Assembly (NCBI GenBank): GCA_002491195.1
Contig: DKVL01000114.1
Span: forward strand, 20,802-55,451
From: Lachnospiraceae bacterium UBA7179
GTDB lineage: Bacteria > Bacillota > Clostridia > Lachnospirales > Lachnospiraceae
DNA: 34,650 nt
Direction of reading: 5' to 3'
Below, piece by piece: positions 24,743 to 32,133 of this stretch. Position numbers and translations under genes: made by a program. Under the pieces are notes generated by a model. The model saw nothing but the letters and a program-made list of their open reading frames with translations, was not told where the DNA came from and did no database searches. Within the stretch, counting starts at the first letter, position 1, and every line of letters starts with the position of its first letter.

Positions 24743-24771
24743 TTGTAAGACAGGAAGTTTAATGATAAGAT
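24743..24771 (+). promoter_or_regulatory. Probable promoter of the coiled-coil/flavin reductase unit
   Basis: -35 TTGTAA (24743-24748), 17-base spacer, and -10 TAAGAT (24766-24771) preceded by TGA, an extended -10. The remainder of the 339-base gap 24530-24868 is AT-rich and holds no gene I can support. Confidence 0.45.
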
Positions 24772-24868
24772 GGTATCAGGGTGAAAAGCAAGGAACAGTT
24801 TTGACAGGAACGGAATAAGGAAACAGGTTGGTTACTGGAAAGGTACGGTTGAGGAGATGGATAATTTC

Positions 24869-25513
24869 ATGGATAAACTTGCGCAGAAATTCAGTGCGCA
24901 GGAGATGATCAAGGCTAATTCGCAGGCGGAAGCGGAGGAAATGAAGCGTCTGCAGCTGCAGGTGTCGGAATATGAGAAAATCTTACAGGAGATGAGAAAA
25001 CTCAATTACCGCAACACAGAGATCACGGAAAAACTTGACCTCATGATTGGCGACAATGCGGACAAGATCCAGGGTATGAAAGAGGATGAGCAGCGTCTGA
25101 TCGCGGCGCTTCGGGACCTGACAGACGAGCAGACGAGGAATCGGGAGGCGGAGCTTGAGCGGAAAGAAGAGGAGCGCATTGAGCGCGAGCGCGCAGCGGA
25201 GAACCAGAAGCAGACAGACCTGTCAGCCATAACCGATCTGCTGGAGAATAAATTTCAGAAATCCGATGATTTTGTGCACAAGGAGAATGTCAAGGTGTAC
25301 AGAAACGTGCAGGCAGTGGTGGTTGATGAGATCAAGCGCTGCATGGAGAGTGCGCAGAACGAACGGGATGTGTTAAAGAACGAACTGGCGGACGAACTGA
25401 AAAAGGAACTGGATAAAAAGCTGAATAAAGTGATGATTTTCAGCGTGATCTCTGTGGCAGTATCAGCAGTCAGTGTTGTTTTGTGGGCGCTTCTGGTAAT
25501 GGGGGCAGTTTAG
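24869..25513 (+). CDS. Tail-anchored coiled-coil protein of unknown function
   Basis: This 214-residue protein is almost all helix with heptad-like patterns: MKRLQLQVSEYEKILQEMRK, then a highly charged run RNREAELERKEEERIERERA, then KNELADELKKELDKKLNK. A single membrane segment (about 188-211, MIFSVISVAVSAVSVVLWAL) ends the protein, so most of it faces the cytoplasm. The central block DDFVHKENVKVYRNVQAVV is less repetitive and may be a binding surface. The ATG at 24857 abuts GAGGAG, so the ATG at 24869 is preferred. Its TAG stop is directly followed by the ATG of the flavin reductase, so translation is coupled. No family is recognised. Confidence 0.65.
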   Translation: MDKLAQKFSAQEMIKANSQAEAEEMKRLQLQVSEYEKILQEMRKLNYRNTEITEKLDLMIGDNADKIQGMKEDEQRLIAALRDLTDEQTRNREAELERKEEERIERERAAENQKQTDLSAITDLLENKFQKSDDFVHKENVKVYRNVQAVVVDEIKRCMESAQNERDVLKNELADELKKELDKKLNKVMIFSVISVAVSAVSVVLWALLVMGAV

Positions 25514-26080
25514 ATGGCAAAGATTTCATTTAAACCTGGAAATATGCTCTATCCACTGCCAGTGGTGATGGTAAGCGTGGCGGATCAGACAGGCAGGACA
25601 AACATGATCACGGTTGCATGGGCAGGAACGATATGCACCAATCCGCCGATGGTGAGCATTTCCGTCCGGCCTTCCAGATATTCGCATCATATGATTATGG
25701 AAACAGGTGAATTTGTGATAAATCTTACGACAGAAGAGCTTGCCTACGCTGCTGATTACTGCGGTGTGCGGAGTGGAAAAGAGGTCGATAAGTGGAAGGA
25801 AACGAAGCTGACACCAGTGAAGTCAGATCTTGTGAAAGCACCATGTATTGCGGAGAGTCCAGTGAATATTGAGTGCAGGGTGGTAAGGACAGAGCAGCTC
25901 GGCTCACATGATCTGTTTGTCGCAGAAGTGGCTGCTGTACACGTTGATGACCGATATATGGATGAGAAGGGATGCTTTCATCTTGAGAGCGCCAGACCGA
26001 TTGTATACAATCATGGCGAATACTATGCGATCGGAAAACGGCTGGGGAAATTTGGTTTCAGTGTGCAAAAAAAGCCTTGA
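25514..26080 (+). CDS. Flavin reductase-like protein (FMN-binding split barrel)
   Basis: This 188-residue protein belongs to the flavin reductase-like domain family, which binds FMN in a split beta-barrel dimer. The family pattern is visible: YPLPVVMVSVADQTGRTNMI, TVAWAGTICTNPPMVSISVR, SHHMIMETGEFVINL, and the C-terminal YYAIGKRLGKFGFS. Standalone clostridial members reduce or carry FMN, but physiological partners are rarely known. It starts on the base after the stop codon of the coiled-coil gene, a coupling that suggests joint function at the membrane. GGGGGC upstream is the probable ribosome site. Confidence 0.85.
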   Translation: MAKISFKPGNMLYPLPVVMVSVADQTGRTNMITVAWAGTICTNPPMVSISVRPSRYSHHMIMETGEFVINLTTEELAYAADYCGVRSGKEVDKWKETKLTPVKSDLVKAPCIAESPVNIECRVVRTEQLGSHDLFVAEVAAVHVDDRYMDEKGCFHLESARPIVYNHGEYYAIGKRLGKFGFSVQKKP

Positions 26081-26125
26081 CGAATGAAATAAAAATTATT
26101 ATCATATAGGTAATGAAATAAAACG

Positions 26126-26179
26126 AAAGTGCCACGAAGATGTAGCATCGGATTTTCTTATGGGAATCTGGTGCTTTTT
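26126..26179 (+). terminator. Possible terminator after the flavin reductase gene
   Basis: AAAGTGCCA (26126-26134) pairs with TGGTGCTTT (26169-26177) allowing two G-U pairs, with an inner GATTTTC/GGGAATC hairpin and a T-run after it. It ends 20 bases before the next start codon. Confidence 0.4.
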
Positions 26180-26198
26180 CATTTTATGGGGGTGTCCT

Positions 26199-26762
26199 AT
26201 GAATCAGTTGGATAAAAATATCGCAACCAATTTAAAAAGAATCAGAAAATCAAAAAATATGAGTCTCGACGCATTGGCGGAGAAGACGGGCGTAAGCAAG
26301 AGTATGCTGGGACAGATTGAACGGGGAGAGTCGAATCCCACAGTGGCTACGATCGCAAAGATTGTAGATGGCATCCGGATATCTTTTGAGGAACTGCTCT
26401 ATCCGAAACAGGAGTCCGTACTGATCATTGACAATGATAAACTCCCAATTCTGCGCGCAAAGGAGGGTGCATATCAGGTGCGCTCTATTTTTCCGTATGA
26501 CAGACGCAGAAATTTTGAGGCTTACGAGATGAAGATCGAGCCGGGTGAAGGATGTGCGTGTTTCCTGAAAGGAGAGGGAAACAGCGAGTACATTCTGGTA
26601 GTACAGGGGGTACTGACACTCGAGACAACAGAGGGGACCTATGAGATTGCTGCCAACCATGCCGTAAAACTTGATGCAGCAAAGGAACACAGCTATCATA
26701 ACAGTGGGAGCCGACAGTTGATCCTGAATCTTTTTGCCGCATATGATGCTGCAGGCATGTAA
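26199..26762 (+). CDS. XRE-family regulator with a C-terminal cupin domain
   Basis: This 187-residue transcription regulator has a helix-turn-helix at about 8-62 (NLKRIRKSKNMSLDALAEKT, then VSKSMLGQIERGESNPTVAT) and a cupin-2 barrel at about 105-180 (MKIEPGEGCACF, YILVVQGVLTLETTEG, HAVKLDAAKEHSYHN). This class (PuuR/SutR/ MmsR-like arrangement) senses a small ligand through the cupin and usually controls a nearby amine or amino-acid gene. Neighbours here give no clear target; the flavin reductase gene just upstream is the nearest candidate. The ATG at 26199 follows GGGGGTG; the upstream ATG at 26160 lies inside the hairpin. Confidence 0.85.
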   Translation: MNQLDKNIATNLKRIRKSKNMSLDALAEKTGVSKSMLGQIERGESNPTVATIAKIVDGIRISFEELLYPKQESVLIIDNDKLPILRAKEGAYQVRSIFPYDRRRNFEAYEMKIEPGEGCACFLKGEGNSEYILVVQGVLTLETTEGTYEIAANHAVKLDAAKEHSYHNSGSRQLILNLFAAYDAAGM

Positions 26763-26777
26763 ATCTTGTATTTTTTC

Positions 26778-26806
26778 TTTACAATAGATCAAAAGGCTGT
26801 TAAAAT
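26778..26806 (+). promoter_or_regulatory. Promoter of the LysM-G5-M23 peptidase gene
   Basis: -35 TTTACA (26778-26783), 17-base spacer, and -10 TAAAAT (26801-26806) preceded by TGT, an extended -10. It starts only 16 bases after the XRE-cupin stop and supports the downstream ATG at 26871 over one at 26766. Confidence 0.7.
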
Positions 26807-26870
26807 GATGTCTGTACAGAATGGTTTTGAGCCGTTCCTTACAAATACAACAGATATAAGGAAAATATAT

Positions 26871-28439
26871 ATGCATTTTAACAAAAGAATAAAGCTGTGT
26901 TACATAGAGGCGGTCGCGATCGTTCTGGCGGTCTGTGTGTTATTGTTCCCGTCAATACAGTTTTTTAAACATACAGGAAATAATATTTTTAAAGTGCGGC
27001 TGAACGGAGTCGAGGTGGGAACACTCGCATCCACAGAGCACATAGACCGTCTTTTGGTACAGGCAAGGCGTCAGGCGGTCCGGGATCTTGGCAGCGATGA
27101 ATTAGTATTTATCGATACGGAGCTTGAGACAGAGGGAAGTGAGAAACTCTGGGCAGCGGTGGATGACGAGGAGGAGGTCGTAGCGAGGATGGCGGATGTC
27201 ATGAAGCGCAGCACACGCGAGACACTGCACCGCTCGTACACTGTCAAAGTCAACGAGACTTCAGTGAATCTCGGGTCCTATGATGAGGTGCACGAGCTGC
27301 TTGAGCAGGCGTTAGCTCCTTACGACACGCAGAACCAGTACCAGGTTAAACTTGAATTGGACAACGACCGCGAGATCAATGTGCTGGAGGCAGTGATCTC
27401 ACCAAGGGACACGGCAGGGGTAAAGGAAGAACAGTTTGGTACAACTGCAGGAGTAACTGCATATATGGAGGAGATCGTTGCGTCCGTAGAGCCGGAGATG
27501 GAAAAAGGTTTTGAGGATTATACGGAGGGGCTGACCGGTATCGATTATGCGGAGAAAATAGAGGTCGTGGAGGCATATCTCCTGGAGGATGAGCTGACGA
27601 CCGTTGAGGAAGCGGTAAATCTTGTGACAAAAGAGCAGGAGACACAGATTATCTATAAGGTTGTAGCAGGAGATACGCTCTCGCAGATCAGTCTTGATAA
27701 TAATATTCCGATGGAGGAACTCGTCGCGATCAACGATGCACTAGAGGATGAAAATACGATGATTCGCGTGGACCAGGAACTGATCATCACGGTTCCAGAG
27801 CCTGAACTTTCAATCATATGGCAGGAGGACCTGGTATATACAGAGGATTATGAGGCAGAAGTGCAGTATATACCCAACGATAACTGGTATACGACAGAGA
27901 GAGTCACACGTCAGGAGCCATCTGCCGGAAGACGTAAGGTGGCAGCGACGATCGAGTACAAAAATGGTCAGGAGATTGACAGGGAGATCTTAAAGGAGCA
28001 GATTTATGCGGAGGCTGTGCCCAAAATTGTTGAGCGTGGAACCAAGATTCCTCCGACATATATCAAACCAATATCAGGAGGAAGATTAAGTTCTGGATTT
28101 GGAGCGAGGAGTGCACCGACCAAAGGCGCATCGACCAATCACAAGGGAGTGGACTGGGCAACGCCGATCGGAACAACAGTCGTGGCCTCGAACGCGGGAA
28201 CTGTCGTGCACGCAGGCTGGGCGAGCGGCTATGGGTATGCAGTATATATCAATCATGCAGATGGCAGGCAGACCAGATATGGACATCTGAGTAAAGTTTT
28301 AGTCAAAGTGGGTCAGACAGTATCGCAGGGAGAACGAATCGCCCTGAGCGGAAATACAGGCAGGAGTACTGGACCGCATGTTCATTTTGAAATCCGTATT
28401 AACGGAACTGCGGTGAACCCATTAAAATATCTAAATTGA
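26871..28439 (+). CDS. Membrane-anchored LysM-G5-M23 peptidoglycan endopeptidase
   Basis: This 522-residue cell-wall enzyme has an N-terminal membrane anchor (about 11-31, EAVAIVLAVCVLLFPSIQFF), then about 220 residues of helical/beta linker. A LysM domain follows (261-308, YKVVAGDTLSQISLDNNIP), then a G5 domain (about 314-392) and an M23 metallopeptidase (about 400-520). Zinc and catalytic residues are seen: H424 and D428 in NHKGVDWA, H472 in RYGHLS, and H503/H505 in GPHVHFEI. M23 enzymes cut peptide cross-bridges; LysM and G5 hold the enzyme on the wall. The organisation matches murein hydrolases with SpoIIQ/ YoeB-like architecture in Clostridia, but a sporulation role is not shown. AAGGAA lies 7-8 bases before the ATG. 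Confidence 0.92.
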   Translation: MHFNKRIKLCYIEAVAIVLAVCVLLFPSIQFFKHTGNNIFKVRLNGVEVGTLASTEHIDRLLVQARRQAVRDLGSDELVFIDTELETEGSEKLWAAVDDEEEVVARMADVMKRSTRETLHRSYTVKVNETSVNLGSYDEVHELLEQALAPYDTQNQYQVKLELDNDREINVLEAVISPRDTAGVKEEQFGTTAGVTAYMEEIVASVEPEMEKGFEDYTEGLTGIDYAEKIEVVEAYLLEDELTTVEEAVNLVTKEQETQIIYKVVAGDTLSQISLDNNIPMEELVAINDALEDENTMIRVDQELIITVPEPELSIIWQEDLVYTEDYEAEVQYIPNDNWYTTERVTRQEPSAGRRKVAATIEYKNGQEIDREILKEQIYAEAVPKIVERGTKIPPTYIKPISGGRLSSGFGARSAPTKGASTNHKGVDWATPIGTTVVASNAGTVVHAGWASGYGYAVYINHADGRQTRYGHLSKVLVKVGQTVSQGERIALSGNTGRSTGPHVHFEIRINGTAVNPLKYLN

Positions 28440-28475
28440 TAGAGAGAATTTGTGCAAACAGGATAAAACATCGTG

Positions 28476-28508
28476 ACGAAACACCCGAGATTAAGCTGGG
28501 TGTTTCGT
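28476..28508 (+). terminator. 3' hairpin of the peptidase gene
   Basis: A perfect 11-bp stem ACGAAACACCC (28476-28486) with GGGTGTTTCGT (28498-28508) and an 11-base loop. The following TAATATAT is a weak T-tail. Confidence 0.6.
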
Positions 28509-28622
28509 TAATATATACAAAAATGCGATTTTTTTGAAAAATATACAGAGCAGTATGGCAGTTTACAAATGTACCAAAAAGATATATAATTGTAAGAGTT
28601 TGATTTGTAATGACAAGATTGT

Positions 28623-28653
28623 ATATTTGAAAAATCATTCTTATTTCAAATAT
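28623..28653. repeat. Perfect 10-bp inverted repeat
   Basis: ATATTTGAAA (28623-28632) pairs with TTTCAAATAT (28644-28653). The loop and arms (TTGAAAAATCATTC) resemble the TTTGAAAAATGATTCC-type element at 23401. The 434-base gap 28440-28873 holds this, a terminator at 28476, a palindrome at 28684, and no gene I can support. Confidence 0.45.
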
Positions 28654-28683
28654 GCACTGGCAGGAAACAGAAGAAGATTATAG

Positions 28684-28712
28684 GTTACAGTTTGGCAAAG
28701 CTGAACTGTAAC
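28684..28712. repeat. GTTACAGTT palindrome, second copy of the element at 17544-17580
   Basis: This 29-base palindrome agrees with 17549-17577 in arms and loop except for three positions in or next to the loop (TTGGCAAAGCT versus CGGCAAGGTT). It lies about 160 bases upstream of murA. Here it has no T-tail, so it is not acting as a terminator. Confidence 0.65.
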
Positions 28713-28873
28713 GATTATAGGAAATTTACGAATAGAGTATAACTGAATAAAGAATAATAACGATAGAACGGATTGTCAGAGTATGAAATAGATGTATCTG
28801 TGCGGAGACATGGAGTTTGGTGTAAAATTACAGTGCAGAATCCAGCAGTTACAAGAAAATGATGAGGTGGACG

Positions 28874-30166
28874 ATGGAACAGTACGCAATTAAGGGGGGG
28901 AGTCCCCTGGTTGGTGAAGTTGAAATCGGCGGTGCAAAAAATGCAGCACTTGGTGTGCTCGCCGCGGCAATTATGACGGATGAAATGACAGTTATTGACA
29001 ATATACCAGATGTAAGGGATATCAATGTGCTGCTTCAGGCAATGGAAAGCATTGGCGTTATTGTATATCGGATAGACAGGCACTCAGTAAGAATCAATGC
29101 ATCGATGATATCAGGACTCGTGATCGAGGATGATTATATCAAAAAAATCAGGGCTTCGTATTACCTCCTGGGGGCGCTTTTAGGGAAGTATAAGCATGCG
29201 GAGGTAGCGCTTCCGGGCGGATGCAATATCGGAAGCCGCAAGATTGATCTGCACATCAAAGGGTTCAAGGCGCTCGGGGCAAGCGTTAAGATTGAACATG
29301 GATTGATCATTGCGGATGCGCAGCAGCTGCGGGGGGCGCACATTTATCTTGACACAGTGTCAGTAGGAGCTACAATCAATATTATGTTGGCGGCCGCTTT
29401 GGCCGAGGGGAGAACTGTGATCGAGAATGCCGCAAAAGAGCCACATGTGGTAGATGTGGCAAACTTTCTGAATTCTATGGGCGCAAATATCAGAGGAGCG
29501 GGTACGGATGTGATCAGGGTATCTGGTGTCAGGAAACTGCATGGTTCTGAGTATCCGATCATACCAGATCAGATTGAGGCGGGAACCTTTATGTTTGCCG
29601 CGGCAATTACTAAGGGCGATGTCACGGTCAAGAATGTCATACCCAAGCACCTGGAATCGACAACGGCGAAACTTTTGGAGATGGGATGCCAGGTGGAGGA
29701 ATCCGATGATGCAGTGCGTGTCGTTGCATCAAAGCGTCTGGAAAATACCCATGTAAAGACATTGCCATATCCTGGTTTTCCGACAGATATGCAGCCGCAG
29801 ATCACAGTATCGCTGGCACTTGCAAAAGGAACAAGTATTGTGACAGAGAGCATCTTTGACAATCGCTTTAAGTATGTGGATGAGTTGGCAAAGATGGGAT
29901 CGAATATCAAGGTTGAGGGAAATACAGCGATCATAGAGGGCGTGGACAAATTTACCAGCGCGAATCTGACTGCGCCTGATCTCCGGGCGGGGGCAGCGCT
30001 TGTACTTGCCTGTCTCACAGCGGAGGGATTCAGCACAGTCGATGATATTAAATTCATCGAACGCGGTTATGAGGATTTTGAGGTAAAACTCCAGAATCTT
30101 GGTGCACAGATTGAGAAGGTGGAGTCGGATAAGGAGCTGCAGAAATTCAAATTAAAAGTCGGATAA
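28874..30166 (+). CDS. murA: UDP-N-acetylglucosamine 1-carboxyvinyltransferase
   Basis: This is the first committed enzyme of peptidoglycan synthesis; it transfers enolpyruvate from PEP to UDP-GlcNAc in the cytoplasm. Of 430 residues, it shows K22/N23 in IGGAKNAALG, the catalytic and fosfomycin-target C117 in LPGGCNIGSRKIDLH, DQIEAGTFMFAAAIT, and FPTDMQPQ. Repeats of the inside-out alpha/beta fold span the length with no gaps. Clostridia often have two copies (MurAA and MurAB), and I cannot tell which this is. The ATG at 28874 has GAGGTGG upstream; the ATG at 28859 precedes that site. The metK promoter begins 6 bases after the stop. Confidence 0.93.
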   Translation: MEQYAIKGGSPLVGEVEIGGAKNAALGVLAAAIMTDEMTVIDNIPDVRDINVLLQAMESIGVIVYRIDRHSVRINASMISGLVIEDDYIKKIRASYYLLGALLGKYKHAEVALPGGCNIGSRKIDLHIKGFKALGASVKIEHGLIIADAQQLRGAHIYLDTVSVGATINIMLAAALAEGRTVIENAAKEPHVVDVANFLNSMGANIRGAGTDVIRVSGVRKLHGSEYPIIPDQIEAGTFMFAAAITKGDVTVKNVIPKHLESTTAKLLEMGCQVEESDDAVRVVASKRLENTHVKTLPYPGFPTDMQPQITVSLALAKGTSIVTESIFDNRFKYVDELAKMGSNIKVEGNTAIIEGVDKFTSANLTAPDLRAGAALVLACLTAEGFSTVDDIKFIERGYEDFEVKLQNLGAQIEKVESDKELQKFKLKVG

Positions 30167-30171
30167 TCCTA

Positions 30172-30200
30172 TTGACAATCCATATAAATTAGTATATGAT
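30172..30200 (+). promoter_or_regulatory. Strong promoter of the SAM riboswitch-metK unit
   Basis: Consensus -35 TTGACA (30172-30177), exactly 17 bases of spacer, and -10 TATGAT (30195-30200). Transcription would start near 30207, about 42 bases before the riboswitch. Confidence 0.85.
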
Positions 30201-30248
30201 ATATGCGATATGACAATTCAATATTGTGAGTCACGCATACGTGAAATA

Positions 30249-30453
30249 CTCTTATTCAGAGTGGTGGAGGTACAAAGGACCTGTGAAGCTACGGCAACCC
30301 CGTTATTTTGAACGGAAGGTGCCAACCTGAGCGAGTTACTATTGACACATGTTTTTACAAGAACGCATTATGTCAGTCCGAATGGACATGCTCTTGCCGT
30401 GATTGTGTAACAATCAGGAACAAATGTGATGGAAATAGTTCGAACAATAAGAG
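30249..30453 (+). promoter_or_regulatory. SAM-I (S-box) riboswitch with an enlarged aptamer
   Basis: The P1 strands are CTCTTATT (30249-30256) and AATAAGAG (30446-30453). Core S-box sequence is present: GTGGTGGAGG, GAAGCTACGGCAACC (30283-30299) and GGTGCCAACCTGAGC (30319-30333). It binds S-adenosylmethionine and shuts off metK. The aptamer is about 205 bases, longer than usual; the extra sequence lies between about 30335 and 30440. The 3' P1 strand AATAAGAGG can instead pair with CCGCTTATT (30482-30490) in the terminator stem, giving the antiterminator when SAM is absent. Confidence 0.9.
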
Positions 30454-30480
30454 GATTTGATTATCGGGTAACCAATCACT

Positions 30481-30513
30481 TCCGCTTATTCCAACGAGTA
30501 AGCGGATTTTTTT
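30481..30513 (+). terminator. SAM-controlled terminator of metK
   Basis: TCCGCTTA (30481-30488) pairs with TAAGCGGA (30499-30506), followed by seven T. Its left arm overlaps the antiterminator partner of the riboswitch P1 strand, so SAM binding frees it to form. The metK ribosome site starts right after it. Confidence 0.88.
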
Positions 30514-30527
30514 AGGAGGAAATTACA

Positions 30528-31733
30528 ATGGAGAAACTTTTATTTACTTCAGAATCAGTAACAGAAGGACATCCTGATAAAGTGTGTGATGCCATCTCAG
30601 ATGCTATTCTTGATGCGTTGATGGAGCAGGATCCGATGAGCCGTGTGGCATGTGAGACCGCTACGTGTACTGGTTTCGTGCTTGTGACAGGAGAGATTAC
30701 CACAAAGGCTTATGTGGATATTCCAAAGATTGTGCGCGATACAGTCAAGGAAATTGGTTATGACAAGTCAGAATATGGATTTGATGGAAATACCTGTGCG
30801 GTGTTTACGGCGATTGATGAGCAGTCCGGTGATATTGCGATGGGTGTGGACAAGGCATTCGAAGCAAAGATGTCTGGCAGCAATTCGGAGAATAAGATGA
30901 GCGACGCTGAGATCGAGGCGATCGGCGCTGGCGATCAGGGTATGATGTTTGGCTATGCAACCAACGAGACAGAGGAGTATATGCCTTATCCGATCTCACT
31001 CGCGCACAAACTGGCGCTGCAGCTGACCAAAGTCCGCAAGGATGGCACGCTGGGCTATCTAAGACCGGACGGAAAGACACAGGTGTCTGTGGAGTATGAT
31101 GAAAATGGCAGGCCAAAGAGACTTGAGGCAGTTGTGCTCTCTACACAGCATGATGAGGATGTGACGCAGGAGCAGATTCACAAGGATATCAAGGAGCATG
31201 TATTTGATGTCATTCTTCCCCAGGAGTTGATTGACGCAGATACGAAATTCTTTATCAATCCGACAGGCCGCTTTGTGATTGGAGGGCCGCACGGTGATGC
31301 AGGACTTACAGGGCGTAAGATCATCGTGGACACTTATGGCGGATATGCACGTCATGGCGGCGGAGCATTCTCTGGAAAGGACTGCACCAAAGTAGACAGA
31401 AGCGGCGCGTACGCAGCGAGATATGTTGCGAAGAATATTGTGGCAGCAGGACTCGCCGATAAATGCGAGATACAGCTCTCCTATGCGATCGGTGTGGCGC
31501 AGCCTACTTCCATCAATGTGGATACATTCGGAACTGGCAGACTTGACAGTGAAAAGTTAGTTCAGATCGTGCGTGAGAACTTTGATCTCCGTCCGGCAGG
31601 CATTATCAAAATGCTCGATCTTAGGAGACCGATCTACAAGCAGACGGCGGCTTATGGTCATTTCGGACGCAATGATCTGGATTTGCCATGGGAGAAGCTT
31701 GACAAGGTAGATTTATTAAAAAAATATTTATAG
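30528..31733 (+). CDS. metK: S-adenosylmethionine synthetase
   Basis: This enzyme makes SAM from methionine and ATP in the cytoplasm, releasing phosphate and pyrophosphate. At 401 residues it is full length and shows the standard motifs: SVTEGHPDKVCDAISDAILD (10-29) with metal and phosphate ligands, the nonapeptide-like GAGDQGMMFGYA, the phosphate-binding GGAFSGKD, and DLRRPIYKQTAAYGHFGR near the C-terminus. AGGAGG lies 9 bases before the ATG and directly after the terminator T-run. Expression is under the SAM-I riboswitch, closing a feedback loop on its own product. Confidence 0.96.
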   Translation: MEKLLFTSESVTEGHPDKVCDAISDAILDALMEQDPMSRVACETATCTGFVLVTGEITTKAYVDIPKIVRDTVKEIGYDKSEYGFDGNTCAVFTAIDEQSGDIAMGVDKAFEAKMSGSNSENKMSDAEIEAIGAGDQGMMFGYATNETEEYMPYPISLAHKLALQLTKVRKDGTLGYLRPDGKTQVSVEYDENGRPKRLEAVVLSTQHDEDVTQEQIHKDIKEHVFDVILPQELIDADTKFFINPTGRFVIGGPHGDAGLTGRKIIVDTYGGYARHGGGAFSGKDCTKVDRSGAYAARYVAKNIVAAGLADKCEIQLSYAIGVAQPTSINVDTFGTGRLDSEKLVQIVRENFDLRPAGIIKMLDLRRPIYKQTAAYGHFGRNDLDLPWEKLDKVDLLKKYL

Positions 31734-31834
31734 ACAGGTTCGGAGTATGGTTTTGCATTTCAAGCGATATGTTTTATCCATGCGAAAATTGCAAAACGAA
31801 CTTCGTTCGTTGCGCAAATGGATTTTTGCTTGCA

Positions 31835-31872
31835 GCCACTACGTTTTCGTACGTGGCTTGTAAAGCCATAAT
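31835..31872 (+). repeat. Dispersed 38-bp repeat, copy 2 (inverted relative to 17502-17539)
   Basis: It agrees with the reverse complement of 17502-17539 at 35 of 38 positions. It holds the small palindrome GCCACTACG/CGTACGTGGC. It is preceded by another short palindrome AACGAAC/GTTCGTT (31795-31811). Together with the next element these fill most of the 400-base gap 31734-32133, in which I see no gene. Confidence 0.7.
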
Positions 31873-31876
31873 TAGC

Positions 31877-31964
31877 AGTAAATGCTAAGGGGCTGTAAAG
31901 AAATAACATGACAATGTTGCGCAGGATTGTTAAGTTATTTCTGAACAGTAACTAAGCATTTACT
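31877..31964. repeat. Nested palindromic element, about 88 bp
   Basis: Outer arms AGTAAATGCT (31877-31886) and AGCATTTACT (31955-31964) pair perfectly. Inner arms AGAAATAAC (31899-31907) and GTTATTTCT (31934-31942) also pair, and GACAAT/ATTGTT continues the inner stem. The whole could fold into one long interrupted hairpin, as in MITE-like or RNA-hairpin intergenic repeats. Confidence 0.6.
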
Positions 31965-32011
31965 ATGAATTGCAAATAGTCTCAAAAAATGAACTCAATA
32001 TAGGTAACAGT

Positions 32012-32046
32012 TATGATAAAATAAAAGAAGACTTTATTTTATCATA
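32012..32046. promoter_or_regulatory. Perfect 14-bp dyad upstream of the double-HTH regulator: operator or attenuator
   Basis: TATGATAAAATAAA (32012-32025) is the exact reverse complement of 32033-32046, with a 7-base spacer. A run of seven T begins 3 bases after it (32050-32056), so it may be an attenuator; it could instead be the site where the regulator binds its own promoter. It lies 88-122 bases before the start codon. Confidence 0.5.
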
Positions 32047-32133
32047 CTGTTTTTTTGCGTGTGGAGCGCGAAAGAAAGAATACATAAGAGGGAGGCAGCG
32101 GCCACAGAAAGCTGTAATAGGGGGAACGATACT

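Noticed and set aside
28684..28712. Terminator before murA
   Set aside because: The palindrome has no T-run on either side here, unlike its copy at 17544.
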